A DNA stretch of 34,848 bases, taken from positions 1-34,848 of the forward strand of contig JAMWCJ010000006.1 of the NCBI GenBank assembly GCA_023818645.1, in the 5' to 3' direction. Positions 7,675 to 15,985 of this stretch are shown here, in pieces. The translations under genes were made by a program, and so were the position numbers. The notes beneath the pieces were generated by a model. It was not told where the DNA came from. It saw nothing but the letters and a program-made list of their open reading frames with translations, and did no database searches. The stretch is from Candidatus Omnitrophota bacterium. GTDB taxonomy: Bacteria > Ratteibacteria > UBA8468 > B48-G9 > JAFGKM01. The stretch's first letter is position 1; each line of letters starts with the position of its first letter.

Positions 7675-8543
7675 TTTAATACAAGATATCCGATTATCTT
7701 ATAGATTAATTTAGCACAGATTAATGAACTTGAAGTAAATATTTTTGTAGGTGCAAGTTCTACTAAATCAAATCCACAAATTTCAATGTCTTTTCTTAAA
7801 ATTAATTTTTTTAAAAATTCAACTGTTTCATTCCAGAAAAAACCACCAGGTTCAGGAGTCCCTGTTTCTGGTATTAAAGAAGGATCAAAAAAATCTATAT
7901 CAATTGATAAATAATATTTACCAGGTTGAATCTCTTTCACTATTTTTTCATCCCATTTTCCTCTTTTCATCTGATAAGCATAGTAAACTTTAATTTTCTG
8001 CCGATCCTTCAAGAAATCAACTTCTTGCTTGCTTATGCTTCTTACTCCTAAAATATAAACATTACTTCCTTCTTCATAAATTCTTCTATTAACACAAGCG
8101 TGAGAAAACTTTGTATAATTATATTTTTCTCTTAAATCAGAATGAGCGTCAAGGCAAATATAATTTAAATCGTCAAAATATTTTTTATGTGCCTTAAATA
8201 AACCAACTGTAATACTATGCTCCCCTCCAATTCCAATAATAAACTTTTTGTTTTTTAAATAATATAAAGTTATTTTTTCTATCTTCTTCATCATTTTTTC
8301 AGGAGAGGAAAAGTCTGATTCAATTTCTTCGTTTGTTTTTACCCCAATTTCATATGGTTCAAATCCATGTTCTTCATCATAAAGTTCAAAATTCCTTGAT
8401 GAATAAATGATGCTTAAAGGTCCAAATTTTGTTCCTGAATCTCCTGTAACAGTCCCTTCATATCCAATAGGTAAAACTATAAATCTTGCCTTTTTTAAAC
8501 TAATAGGTGGAATTGACAAAAAATTAAAATAACTCTTATCCAT
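7653..8543 (-). CDS. speB: Agmatinase / ureohydrolase family
   Basis: Arginase-family enzyme (296 residues) that most likely hydrolyses agmatine to putrescine and urea. All binuclear Mn ligands are present: GGEH (H109), DAHSD (D132, H134, D136) and SIDIDFFDP (D215, D217). EtGTPEPGG (residues 226-234) is the loop typical of agmatinase rather than arginase or formiminoglutamase. No arginine decarboxylase is visible in the window, so the source of agmatine is unknown. It is first in a minus-strand run, divergent from pilB with only 59 bp between. A TATAAT on the minus strand at 8587-8592 is a likely -10 box. Confidence 0.88.
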   Translation of the reverse strand: MDKSYFNFLSIPPISLKKARFIVLPIGYEGTVTGDSGTKFGPLSIIYSSRNFELYDEEHGFEPYEIGVKTNEEIESDFSSPEKMMKKIEKITLYYLKNKKFIIGIGGEHSITVGLFKAHKKYFDDLNYICLDAHSDLREKYNYTKFSHACVNRRIYEEGSNVYILGVRSISKQEVDFLKDRQKIKVYYAYQMKRGKWDEKIVKEIQPGKYYLSIDIDFFDPSLIPETGTPEPGGFFWNETVEFLKKLILRKDIEICGFDLVELAPTKIFTSSSLICAKLIYKIIGYLVLKWKSMNY

Positions 8544-8565
8544 TTTTCATCTTTTTCAAAATTTG

Positions 8566-8594
8566 TTTTCATTTTTTTTATGATATATTATACT
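8566..8594 (+). promoter_or_regulatory. Promoter of the pilB operon (leaderless type)
   Basis: TTTTCA (8566-8571; 4 of 6), a 17-nt spacer and TATACT (8589-8594; 5 of 6) place the transcription start at about 8601, 2 nt before the pilB ATG. No Shine-Dalgarno is present. It overlaps the speB -10 box, so the two genes may compete for polymerase. Confidence 0.45.
8587..8592 (-). promoter_or_regulatory. -10 box for the speB operon
   Basis: A perfect TATAAT on the minus strand, overlapping the pilB -10 box on the plus strand. No convincing -35 is seen at the expected place. The leader to the speB ATG would be about 36 nt. Confidence 0.35.
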
Positions 8595-8602
8595 ATATAA
8601 AT

Positions 8603-10273
8603 ATGGAAAGAAAAGAACTTGGTCAAATTTTGATTGAAAAAGGTCTAATTACACCTGCTCAACTGGAAGAAATATTAGAATTACAAAAACAAACAAAAAA
8701 ATTTATTGGAGAATTATTGATAGAAAAGGGATATGTCAAAAAAGAAGACATTTTAATGGCATTAACAGAACAAAAAAAAGCAGATTATATTGATTTATCA
8801 AAAGTTAGAGGAATAAAACCAGAAGTCGTAAAGTTAATTGATGAAAATATTGCAAGAAGATTTATCTGTATTCCTATTGCAAAAAGTGAAGATACAATTG
8901 TTGTAGCAATAAAAGATCCATTAGATATAGTTGCAATTGATAATTTGAGAAGATTAACTGGATTAAAAATCAAATTGGTTCAGGCAGATGAATCCAAAAT
9001 AATTGACTTAATTGATAGATTTTTTTCTGGATTTAACAATATCCCTCAAGCAATTTCAGAACTTGAAGAAGAAGTTGAAGAAAAAGAAGAAATTGATGTA
9101 AATCAGTTGAGAGTTGCTGCTGAGGATGCTCCAATTGTAAAGTTCGTAAATTCTCTTTTTGTAAATGCAATTGAAAAAAGAGCAACAGATATTCATCTTG
9201 AACCAAGAGAAAAAGATATTTCTGTTAGATTTAGAATTGATGGTATTCTTCATAATTTTCCATCTCCCCCTAAGAATGCCTATCCTGGTATAGTGACAAG
9301 AATTAAAATATTATCTAATCTTGATATAGGAGAAAGGAGATTACCACAAGATGGAAGATTAAAGGTAAAGATCGGAGCAAAAGAAGTGGATGTTAGAACT
9401 TCAACTCTTCCGACAATATATGGAGAAAAAATAGTTATGAGATTGCTTGACAAAGAGAAACTCGTTTTAAATATGGAAGAACTTGGTTTTGAAAAAGAAG
9501 AACTTGAAAAATTTAAAAATTCTTTAAAAAGACCCTATGGAATGATAATAGTTACAGGACCAACAGGAAGTGGAAAAACAACTACTTTATATTCTGGATT
9601 AACATACATAAATACTCCAGAAAAAAACATAGTTACCATAGAAGACCCTGTTGAATATCAACTTAAAGGGATAAATCAAGTTCAGGTTAAACCAAAAATT
9701 GGTTTAACATTTGCAAATGTTTTAAGAAATTTATTAAGACAGGATCCTGATGTAATAATGGTTGGAGAGATCAGAGATATTGAAACAGCACAGATAGCAA
9801 TCCAAGCATCTTTAACAGGACACCTTGTAATATCAACTTTACATACAAATGATACTGTTTCTACTATTTCTCGTCTTTATTATATGGGAGTTGAACCTTA
9901 TTTAATTGCAGATGCTATAAATTTAGTTTTGGCACAAAGGTTGGTACGCAAAATATGTCCTGAATGTAAAATTGTGGATGAGGAAGCTATTGAGTTGTTT
10001 AAAAATTATAATTTAAAAGAAAAAAATCCAGTTGCTTATAAAGGGAAGGGATGTTCTTTATGTAATTTTACTGGCTACTATGGAAGAATTGCGATATATG
10101 AAGTTTTAGAATTTACTAAGGAAATAAGAGAAATGGTTTTAAAGAAAAAAAGTGATGATGAGATAAGAGATTTTGCAATAAAAAATGGGATGAAGACATT
10201 AAGGGAATCTGCGATTAAAAAAGTTATTGATGGAATAACAACTCTTTCTGAAGCATTAACAGTAACAATATGA
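8603..10273 (+). CDS. pilB: Type IV pilus extension ATPase PilB
   Basis: Cytoplasmic hexameric motor that drives pilus extension (556 residues). The N-terminus holds two MshEN-type repeats (ELGQILIEKG near 5-14 and IGELLIEKG near 35-43), the kind known to bind c-di-GMP in MshE; the first Arg of the usual RLGxxL is Glu here. The ATPase core has Walker A GPTGSGKT (319-326), RQDPDVIMVGEIRD (379-392) as Asp box/Walker B, and GHLVISTLHTND (406-417). Four zinc ligands (C452, C455, C484, C487) are typical of PilB/GspE. It overlaps pilT by 4 nt (ATGA). The extensive pilus context favours PilB over GspE. Confidence 0.95.
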   Translation: MERKELGQILIEKGLITPAQLEEILELQKQTKKFIGELLIEKGYVKKEDILMALTEQKKADYIDLSKVRGIKPEVVKLIDENIARRFICIPIAKSEDTIVVAIKDPLDIVAIDNLRRLTGLKIKLVQADESKIIDLIDRFFSGFNNIPQAISELEEEVEEKEEIDVNQLRVAAEDAPIVKFVNSLFVNAIEKRATDIHLEPREKDISVRFRIDGILHNFPSPPKNAYPGIVTRIKILSNLDIGERRLPQDGRLKVKIGAKEVDVRTSTLPTIYGEKIVMRLLDKEKLVLNMEELGFEKEELEKFKNSLKRPYGMIIVTGPTGSGKTTTLYSGLTYINTPEKNIVTIEDPVEYQLKGINQVQVKPKIGLTFANVLRNLLRQDPDVIMVGEIRDIETAQIAIQASLTGHLVISTLHTNDTVSTISRLYYMGVEPYLIADAINLVLAQRLVRKICPECKIVDEEAIELFKNYNLKEKNPVAYKGKGCSLCNFTGYYGRIAIYEVLEFTKEIREMVLKKKSDDEIRDFAIKNGMKTLRESAIKKVIDGITTLSEALTVTI

Positions 10274-11340
10274 ATAATTTTACAATTGATGATTTATTAA
10301 AATATGCTGTTGAAAAACAAGCATCTGATTTACATATATTAGCAAAATTACCACCTTATATTAGAATAAATGGAGTCCTTTATCCTACTCCTTTCCCTCC
10401 TTTTTCAAACGAAGAATGCAAAAAAATAATATATTCAATTTTAAACAATGAACAAATAAAAACATTTGAAAATACAAAAGAACTTGATTTTTCATATGGA
10501 ATTGATGGTATTGGAAGATTTAGAATAAATTTACACTATCAAAGAGGAACAATTGGAATTGCGATAAGGGCCATTAAAGATAAAATACCAAATTTTGAGG
10601 AACTTGGATTACCCTCTGAAGTTTTAAAGAAAATGTTATCAAATCCTTATGGTTTAATTTTAATATGTGGTCCAACAGGAAGTGGAAAATCAACAACTCT
10701 TGCCTCCATGATTGATTATTTGAATGAAACTAAATCCTTACATATTATAACTATTGAAGACCCTATTGAGTATCTTTTTAAATATAAAAAATCAATTGTA
10801 GAACAAAGAGAAATAGGTCAAGATACTTATTCATTTAATGAAGCATTAAAGAGAGTTTTGAGACAGGACCCTAATGTTGTTTTAATTGGAGAAATGAGAG
10901 ATAAAGAAACGATAGAAAGTGCTTTAAGAATAGCAGAAACAGGACACCTGGTATTATCAACTCTACATACAGGAGAAACTGTTCAGGCAATGGGAAGAAT
11001 TGTAAATGCATTTCCTGGAGAACAACAACCTACAATCAGAACTCAACTTTCACTTGTACTCATAGGGATAATTGTCCAACAGTTAATACCAAAGAAAGAT
11101 AATCAGGATAGAGTTCTTGCAACTGAAATTATGATTGCAACTCCAGCAATAAAAAGTTTAATAAGAGAAGGGAATTTTGCTCAAATTTATTCACAGATAC
11201 AACTTGGAGGAGAAATTGGAATGAAAACGATGAATGCGTCTTTAATCTCTCTATATAAAAAAGGACTTATCTCTAAGGAAGAAATGTATGCAAGAAGTCC
11301 AAATTTAAAAGAATTGAAATCACTATTAGGAGAAAGATAA
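10270..11340 (+). CDS. pilT: Type IV pilus retraction ATPase PilT
   Basis: Retraction motor of 356 residues. It opens with the PilT N-domain (ASDLHI near 18-23), then the AIRAI strand (98-102), Walker A GPTGSGKS (134-141), RQDPNVVLIGEMRD and GHLVLSTLHTGE. C-terminal ATEIMIATPAIKSLIREG and the SLISLYKKGLIS region match PilT, and there is no zinc module, unlike PilB. It overlaps pilB by 4 nt and pilC by 1 nt. The presence of a retraction motor means this locus encodes a dynamic pilus rather than a type II secretion pseudopilus. Confidence 0.95.
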   Translation: MNNFTIDDLLKYAVEKQASDLHILAKLPPYIRINGVLYPTPFPPFSNEECKKIIYSILNNEQIKTFENTKELDFSYGIDGIGRFRINLHYQRGTIGIAIRAIKDKIPNFEELGLPSEVLKKMLSNPYGLILICGPTGSGKSTTLASMIDYLNETKSLHIITIEDPIEYLFKYKKSIVEQREIGQDTYSFNEALKRVLRQDPNVVLIGEMRDKETIESALRIAETGHLVLSTLHTGETVQAMGRIVNAFPGEQQPTIRTQLSLVLIGIIVQQLIPKKDNQDRVLATEIMIATPAIKSLIREGNFAQIYSQIQLGGEIGMKTMNASLISLYKKGLISKEEMYARSPNLKELKSLLGER

Positions 11341-12566
11341 TGGCAAAATTTTTCTATATAGCAAGGGATTTTTCAGGAAATAAAAAAGAAGGAGTGATTG
11401 AAGGTGATTCTACAAATAAAATTATTACTATTTTAAGAAACCAAAATTTATTTCCTGTTGAAATTAAATTAATTGGACAAAAAGGTCTTGATGAAGTTAT
11501 AGAAAAAAAGAAAAAATTAGAAAAAAGAAGAAGAGTATCTCTTGGTGAAATTTCTATATTTTCAAGACAACTTGCAGTTATGCTTGATGCTGGAGTACCA
11601 ATAATTGACGCAATTTCTGATTTGAAAGAACAATCAATTAATAAGTATTTTGCTTATATTCTTGACAATATAATCAAGGACATACAGACAGGAAGTTCTT
11701 TTTCAAATGCAATAAGTAAATATCCTAAAATTTTTTCTCCATTATATGTTGCTCTTGTAAGAAGCGGAGAAGAAAGTGGCAATCTATCACAAATTATGAC
11801 AGAACTTTCATCTTATATAGAAGACCAAATAATTTTATTAAGAAAATTAAGACAGGCATTAAGTTACCCAACTGTAATATTTATATTTTTTATAGGTGTT
11901 ATTTCTTTTGTATTTTTATTTTTAATTCCTAAGTTTGAATCAATTTTTTCTTCCTTTGGAGCAAAATTACCATTTTTAACATTGATTATATTTAAAATAA
12001 GTGGTTTGTTTATAAAATTGTTCCCTTTTATAATTCTCGGATTAATTTTATTTGGAATTTTTTTATATTTTTACAAAAACACAAAAATTGGGAGATATCA
12101 AATAGATAAAGTAAAATTAATGTTTCCTTTTATTGGTAAAATTATGGTAAAAATATCTCTTGCAAGATTTTCTCGCTCTCTTTCAACATTACTTTCAGGA
12201 GGTGTAAGCATAACAAATGCTCTTGAAATAGTTGCAAAAACAAGTGGAAATGTTATAATAGAAAATAATATAAACAAAATAAGAAAAGGTGTCATTGAAG
12301 GTAAAATTTTAAATGAAGAAATGAAAAAACATAAAATTTTCCCGTCAATCTTAGTGAGAATGGTAAGAGTTGGAGAAGAAACAGGAAGATTGGAAGATAT
12401 GTTAAATAGAGTATCAAAATTTTTTAAAGATGAAGTAGATGCAACTATGAATATCTTAACAACTATTATTGAACCAATTTTAATAATAGGACTTGGAATT
12501 GTTGTAGGAATTGTTGTCCTTGCAATATACTTACCAATATTTAAACTTGCAGGGACTTTAAGATGA
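11340..12566 (+). CDS. pilC: Type IV pilus inner-membrane platform protein PilC
   Basis: A 408-residue GspF/PilC-family protein that couples the ATPases to pilin assembly. It has two tandem T2SSF repeats, beginning with the FSRQLAVMLDAGVPIIDAI pattern in the first half and the SRSLSTLLSGGVSITNALEI pattern in the second. Membrane segments lie at about 176-198, 216-238 and near 380-400. VRMVRVGEETGRLEDML is the conserved motif of the second repeat. The start codon overlaps the pilT stop (TAATG). Confidence 0.95.
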   Translation: MAKFFYIARDFSGNKKEGVIEGDSTNKIITILRNQNLFPVEIKLIGQKGLDEVIEKKKKLEKRRRVSLGEISIFSRQLAVMLDAGVPIIDAISDLKEQSINKYFAYILDNIIKDIQTGSSFSNAISKYPKIFSPLYVALVRSGEESGNLSQIMTELSSYIEDQIILLRKLRQALSYPTVIFIFFIGVISFVFLFLIPKFESIFSSFGAKLPFLTLIIFKISGLFIKLFPFIILGLILFGIFLYFYKNTKIGRYQIDKVKLMFPFIGKIMVKISLARFSRSLSTLLSGGVSITNALEIVAKTSGNVIIENNINKIRKGVIEGKILNEEMKKHKIFPSILVRMVRVGEETGRLEDMLNRVSKFFKDEVDATMNILTTIIEPILIIGLGIVVGIVVLAIYLPIFKLAGTLR

Positions 12567-12583
12567 TGGTAAAATAATTAAAG

Positions 12584-12595
12584 AAAGGAGGTGAT
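12584..12595 (+). promoter_or_regulatory. Strong Shine-Dalgarno of the first pilin gene
   Basis: AAAGGAGGTGAT is a near-full-length match to the 16S rRNA 3' end, the best ribosome site seen in the window. It places the pilin start at ATG 12603 and rules out the in-frame GTG at 12591, which lies inside it. It fits high expression of a major pilin. Confidence 0.75.
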
Positions 12596-12602
12596 AAAAA
12601 AA

Positions 12603-12977
12603 ATGAGAAGAAATAGAAAAAAAGGGTTTACATTAATTGAGTTGATGACAGTAGTTATTATTGTTGGAATTCTTGCTTCAGTTGCTGTTCCTTTGTATAG
12701 AGGACAGGTAAAAAGAGCAATGGCATCAGAAGGAGCAGCACTTTTGGGCTCAGTAAGAACTGCTGAAAGAGTTTATTTTGCAGAACATAATAAATATACA
12801 GATGATAAAACAAAACTTGGAATTGATACAACAGGAAATAAATATTTTACGGATTATACAATAAATCTTATTGGTGGAGGAACTGGTTTTACTGCTACTA
12901 CAACTGGAACTGGTGATGCAGCAGGAATTACTGTAACAATTGACCAGGATGGAAATTTAACTTATTCCGGTTTATAA
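12603..12977 (+). CDS. pilA: Type IV major pilin, copy 1
   Basis: A 124-residue prepilin. A basic leader (MRRNRKKG) is followed by the prepilin peptidase site G/FTLIEL with Glu at mature position 5, then the hydrophobic assembly helix. The head domain is small and rich in Thr and Gly (TGFTATTTGTGDAAG) and ends with TVTIDQDGNLTYSG. It has no cysteines, so no disulfide D-loop. The strong ribosome site suggests it is abundant. It is almost identical to the next gene over the last two-thirds of its length. The prepilin peptidase PilD is not in the window. Confidence 0.92.
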   Translation: MRRNRKKGFTLIELMTVVIIVGILASVAVPLYRGQVKRAMASEGAALLGSVRTAERVYFAEHNKYTDDKTKLGIDTTGNKYFTDYTINLIGGGTGFTATTTGTGDAAGITVTIDQDGNLTYSGL

Positions 12978-13010
12978 ATTGTTAATCTTTAAAAATAAAA
13001 AGGGGGTAAA

Positions 13011-13385
13011 ATGAGAAAATATAAGAAAAAAGGATTTACATTAATTGAGTTGATGACAGTAGTTATTATAGTTGGAATTCTTGCTGCTATTGCTATTCCT
13101 TTATATAGAGGACAGGTAAAAAGGTCTATGGCAGCAGAAGGAGCAGCACTTTTGGGCTCAGTAAGAACTGCTGAAAGAGTTTATTTTGCAGAACATAATA
13201 AATATACAGACGATAAAACAAAACTTGGAATTGATACAACAGGAAATAAATATTTTACGGATTATACAATAAATCTTATTGGTGGAGGAACTGGTTTTAC
13301 TGCTACTACAACTGGAACTGGTGATGCAGCAGGAATTACTGTAACAATTGACCAGGATGGAAATTTAACTTATTCCGGGATTTAA
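13011..13385 (+). CDS. pilA: Type IV major pilin, copy 2 (tandem duplicate)
   Basis: A 124-residue prepilin with leader MRKYKKKG, cleavage site G/FTLIEL and the same head domain as copy 1. From 13135 to 13378 the DNA matches copy 1 with one change (C at 13211 for T at 12803), while the first 124 nt differ at 15 positions. The proteins therefore differ mainly in the leader and the helix (AAIAIP for ASVAVP; RSMAAE for RAMASE) and in the last residue. A GGGGG ribosome site precedes the ATG. The two may form mixed filaments or be expression variants. Confidence 0.92.
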   Translation: MRKYKKKGFTLIELMTVVIIVGILAAIAIPLYRGQVKRSMAAEGAALLGSVRTAERVYFAEHNKYTDDKTKLGIDTTGNKYFTDYTINLIGGGTGFTATTTGTGDAAGITVTIDQDGNLTYSGI

Positions 13386-13421
13386 TTTTAAGAAGTTTAA
13401 AAATAAATATTTGGTAATTTT

Positions 13422-14342
13422 ATGAATTTAAAAATCTGTATTGATATAAGTGAAGAATTTATTAAAATTATAGAAGGCTGGGAGAAAAAAGGAAAAATCT
13501 ACATAACAAATATTGAGAAAATTAAAAATCCAATTGATAATCTTGAAAAAATAATAGAAGAAGATGCAGAAAAATTAGGGAATTTTCTAAGAGATTTTTT
13601 GAAGAAAAATAAATTTAAAGGTAAAAAGACAATTTTGAGTATAAACGATAAAGATATTTATTACCATATCTTTGAATTACCAAATTTATCAAAAGAAGAA
13701 TTTGAAAATGCAATAAAACTTGAAGGAATTCAGGTTATTCCTGATTTTATAGAAAATTATGAATATGATTATATCTGTTTTAATACAAATAATAAAAAAA
13801 ATGTGATTCTTCTCATAGCATATCCTAAAAATAAAATCGCCCTTTTAACCAAAATTTTAGAAAAGGCACAGTTAAAACCAATTATTATGGATGTAAATGG
13901 AATTGCTGCTTTAAACAGCTTTTTATATTTTAATCAACAAGAAAATCCAGTAGGGATTTTAAACTTTGAATTTACAATTTCAAACTTATGTATTTATTTA
14001 AGAAGAAAATTTTTACTTATACGAGATATACAGTTAGGAATTAAAAATATAGGAGAAATTACAGATTTGGACGAAAAGATATCCGAATTTCTGAATGAAT
14101 TAAAAATATCTTTACAATATTTTCAAAATAAAACAGGTAAAAGTGTTAACAAAATTTATTTAACAGGAGAGGCAAAAAGAATTATATCATTAAAAGAAAT
14201 AATGGTAGAAAACCTAAATTTATCTGTTGACTATTATAACCCGCTTTTAAATTTTCCAGATACTCTAATTTCTCTTGACAAAACACAAGATGGAATTTCA
14301 TATGCAGTTTGTGTAGGGTTATTGATAAGAAAAACAATATGA
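13422..14342 (+). CDS. pilM: Pilus assembly protein PilM
   Basis: Actin-fold cytoplasmic protein that binds the PilN N-terminus and links the inner-membrane ring to the cytoplasmic side. The 306 residues are somewhat short for the family (about 350). It opens with MNLKICIDISEEFIKIIEG, the phosphate-1-like strand of the fold, with FELPNLSKEEFENAIKLEG near 84-102, a motif found in PilM, and an IYLTGEAKRI strand near 245-254. It overlaps pilN by 4 nt. Sequence similarity is moderate, and gene order makes the call firm. Confidence 0.85.
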   Translation: MNLKICIDISEEFIKIIEGWEKKGKIYITNIEKIKNPIDNLEKIIEEDAEKLGNFLRDFLKKNKFKGKKTILSINDKDIYYHIFELPNLSKEEFENAIKLEGIQVIPDFIENYEYDYICFNTNNKKNVILLIAYPKNKIALLTKILEKAQLKPIIMDVNGIAALNSFLYFNQQENPVGILNFEFTISNLCIYLRRKFLLIRDIQLGIKNIGEITDLDEKISEFLNELKISLQYFQNKTGKSVNKIYLTGEAKRIISLKEIMVENLNLSVDYYNPLLNFPDTLISLDKTQDGISYAVCVGLLIRKTI

Positions 14343-14938
14343 TTGAAATTATTGAAATTAATATTTTTAAAAAAAGATTAGAGAAATATATAAAAAGGAT
14401 TTTAATTTTAAGAGCTCTAATTACTTATCTTTTTGGTCTTTTCATTGTTTTTTTTCTAAGTTATCTGATATTTTTTTCAAACAAGATAATAATTGAAAGA
14501 ATAAAAAAAGAAATTGCTGATCTTGAAAAAAAAATAATGTTAGAAAAAATTGTCTTTGAAAATTTAAAACAAAGTGATGAAAAATTAAGAATTTTATGTC
14601 AGAAATGTTCTCTTTATAAAGACGAACATCAAAATAGAATATTATGGAGTAAAAATCTTTCTGTAATCTCTGCATCTCTTCCAGACGGAATGTGGATTAG
14701 TAAACTTTCTTATAAAAAAGAATATAGTAATAAAAGTAAAGATTTTATAATAATAATTGAGGGTTATATTTCTCCTTTTTTTATTAGACCTGAAAGAGGA
14801 TGCTCTATCTTTGCACAAAATTTAAAAGAAATTGGAAAAAATCTTTTTGAAAATGTATCACTTTCAGAAATTGCAAAGGGGAAATTTGAAGATAATGATG
14901 TTTATTATTTTAAATTTTTAATAAAACTCAAAAAATGA
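14339..14938 (+). CDS. pilN: Pilus assembly protein PilN
   Basis: Bitopic inner-membrane protein of 199 residues. The start is at the ATGA overlap with pilM (14339), since the earlier in-frame codon at 14309 lies inside pilM. A short cytoplasmic part (MIEIIEINIFKKRLEKYIK), which in this family binds PilM, precedes one membrane helix (about 22-44), then a coiled coil (about 47-75) and a periplasmic ferredoxin-like domain containing WSKNLSVISASLPDGMWISKLSY, the PilN/GspL-type motif. Overlaps pilO by 4 nt. Confidence 0.82.
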   Translation: MIEIIEINIFKKRLEKYIKRILILRALITYLFGLFIVFFLSYLIFFSNKIIIERIKKEIADLEKKIMLEKIVFENLKQSDEKLRILCQKCSLYKDEHQNRILWSKNLSVISASLPDGMWISKLSYKKEYSNKSKDFIIIIEGYISPFFIRPERGCSIFAQNLKEIGKNLFENVSLSEIAKGKFEDNDVYYFKFLIKLKK

Positions 14939-15465
14939 AAGAAATATTTAACATTATTAAAAGAAAAATTTTATGGATATTGATGAGTTATGCATTTGTA
15001 GTGATTTTATTTTCAGTCATAGTTCTTATACCACAGAAAAATCAGATTATTAAATATAAAGTTGAAAAGGACTTACTTGAATATAATTACTTAAGAATAA
15101 AAAATAATCCATCATTTTTTAAATCTATAGAAAATACAGTTGAAACAGCTGAAAATCTTATAATAAATTTTGAATGGCTTAATTATTCCGATGACCCAAA
15201 CCTTTTAATTTTTCAGCATCTTGAGAATCTATCTAAAAAATCGGGAATAGAAATAATTTCAGTTAAAAATGTAGATGTAGAGAATGAACTGTATTATATC
15301 TGGGATATTAAATTAGTTAGTGATTTTAAAAGTTTTGTTGACTTTATCTATCTTCTTGAAACAGATGAAAAATTTTTGAAAGTTGAAGAAATTGAAGTTT
15401 TTCCAAGTGAAGAAAAAGATAAATTTTTTAATTTAAAAATTGCTGGGATAAAAAAGGTAAAATAA
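14935..15465 (+). CDS. pilO: Pilus assembly protein PilO
   Basis: Bitopic inner-membrane partner of PilN, 176 residues. One membrane helix (about 13-32), a short coiled linker and a periplasmic domain with LLIFQHLENLSKKSGIEI and a final ferredoxin-like fold, the PilO layout. It is coupled to pilN by an ATGA overlap. Primary sequence similarity is low as usual for PilO; order and topology support the call. Confidence 0.8.
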   Translation: MKEIFNIIKRKILWILMSYAFVVILFSVIVLIPQKNQIIKYKVEKDLLEYNYLRIKNNPSFFKSIENTVETAENLIINFEWLNYSDDPNLLIFQHLENLSKKSGIEIISVKNVDVENELYYIWDIKLVSDFKSFVDFIYLLETDEKFLKVEEIEVFPSEEKDKFFNLKIAGIKKVK

Positions 15466-15469
15466 AAGT

Positions 15470-15985
15470 ATGGAAAAGAAAAAAATTACTCTGGCAATTC
15501 TGATATTATTTTTTGTTTTTACATGGGGATGGCAATTAAAACCAAAAAGAGGAAAAATTTCTAAAAAAATAGATGACCAAAATGTAATTGTAGAGAAAGA
15601 AACTATTGGTGGAATTGATTTAAGAGAGATTGAAAATAATTTTTCTGAAATAAAGAAAAAAATTGACGAATTTAAATTAAGTAAACTTGAAAAAATTAAA
15701 ATAACTAAAGATCCTCTAAAAGAATGGGTAATTAAAAAAGGACCAGAAATAATTGTTAAAGAAATAGAAAAAAAGGAACCAATAAAACCTGACTTTAAAA
15801 TATCAGGCATTGTATATGACAAAAAAAATCCATATGTAATAATAAATAATGAAATTAAAGAAGAAGGAGAAAAAATCTCAAATTTTATTATTCAAAAAAT
15901 TTATCCAGAAAAAATAATATTGAAAGATGAAATGGAAAATTTTTTTATTTTAGATTTTGAATTTGAAAAAGGAGAGAAAAAATGA
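15470..15985 (+). CDS. PilP/GspC-like alignment protein
   Basis: A 171-residue protein with one N-terminal hydrophobic segment (about 6-22), a charged linker with helical stretches (about 40-110) and a small C-terminal beta domain (about 113-165: FKISGIVYDKKNPYVIINNE...IIQKIYPEKIIL). This resembles the homology-region domain of PilP/GspC/GspB proteins, which docks the PilMNO platform to the secretin N0 domain. No lipobox is present, unlike classical PilP, so it is probably anchored by its helix. It sits between pilO and pilQ and overlaps the secretin by 4 nt. The family call is by fold pattern and position. Confidence 0.65.
   Translation: MEKKKITLAILILFFVFTWGWQLKPKRGKISKKIDDQNVIVEKETIGGIDLREIENNFSEIKKKIDEFKLSKLEKIKITKDPLKEWVIKKGPEIIVKEIEKKEPIKPDFKISGIVYDKKNPYVIINNEIKEEGEKISNFIIQKIYPEKIILKDEMENFFILDFEFEKGEKK

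Noticed and set aside
12591-12602. GTG start for the first pilin, adding four residues to the leader
   Set aside because: The GTG lies inside the AGGAGGTGAT ribosome site, which clearly serves the ATG at 12603.
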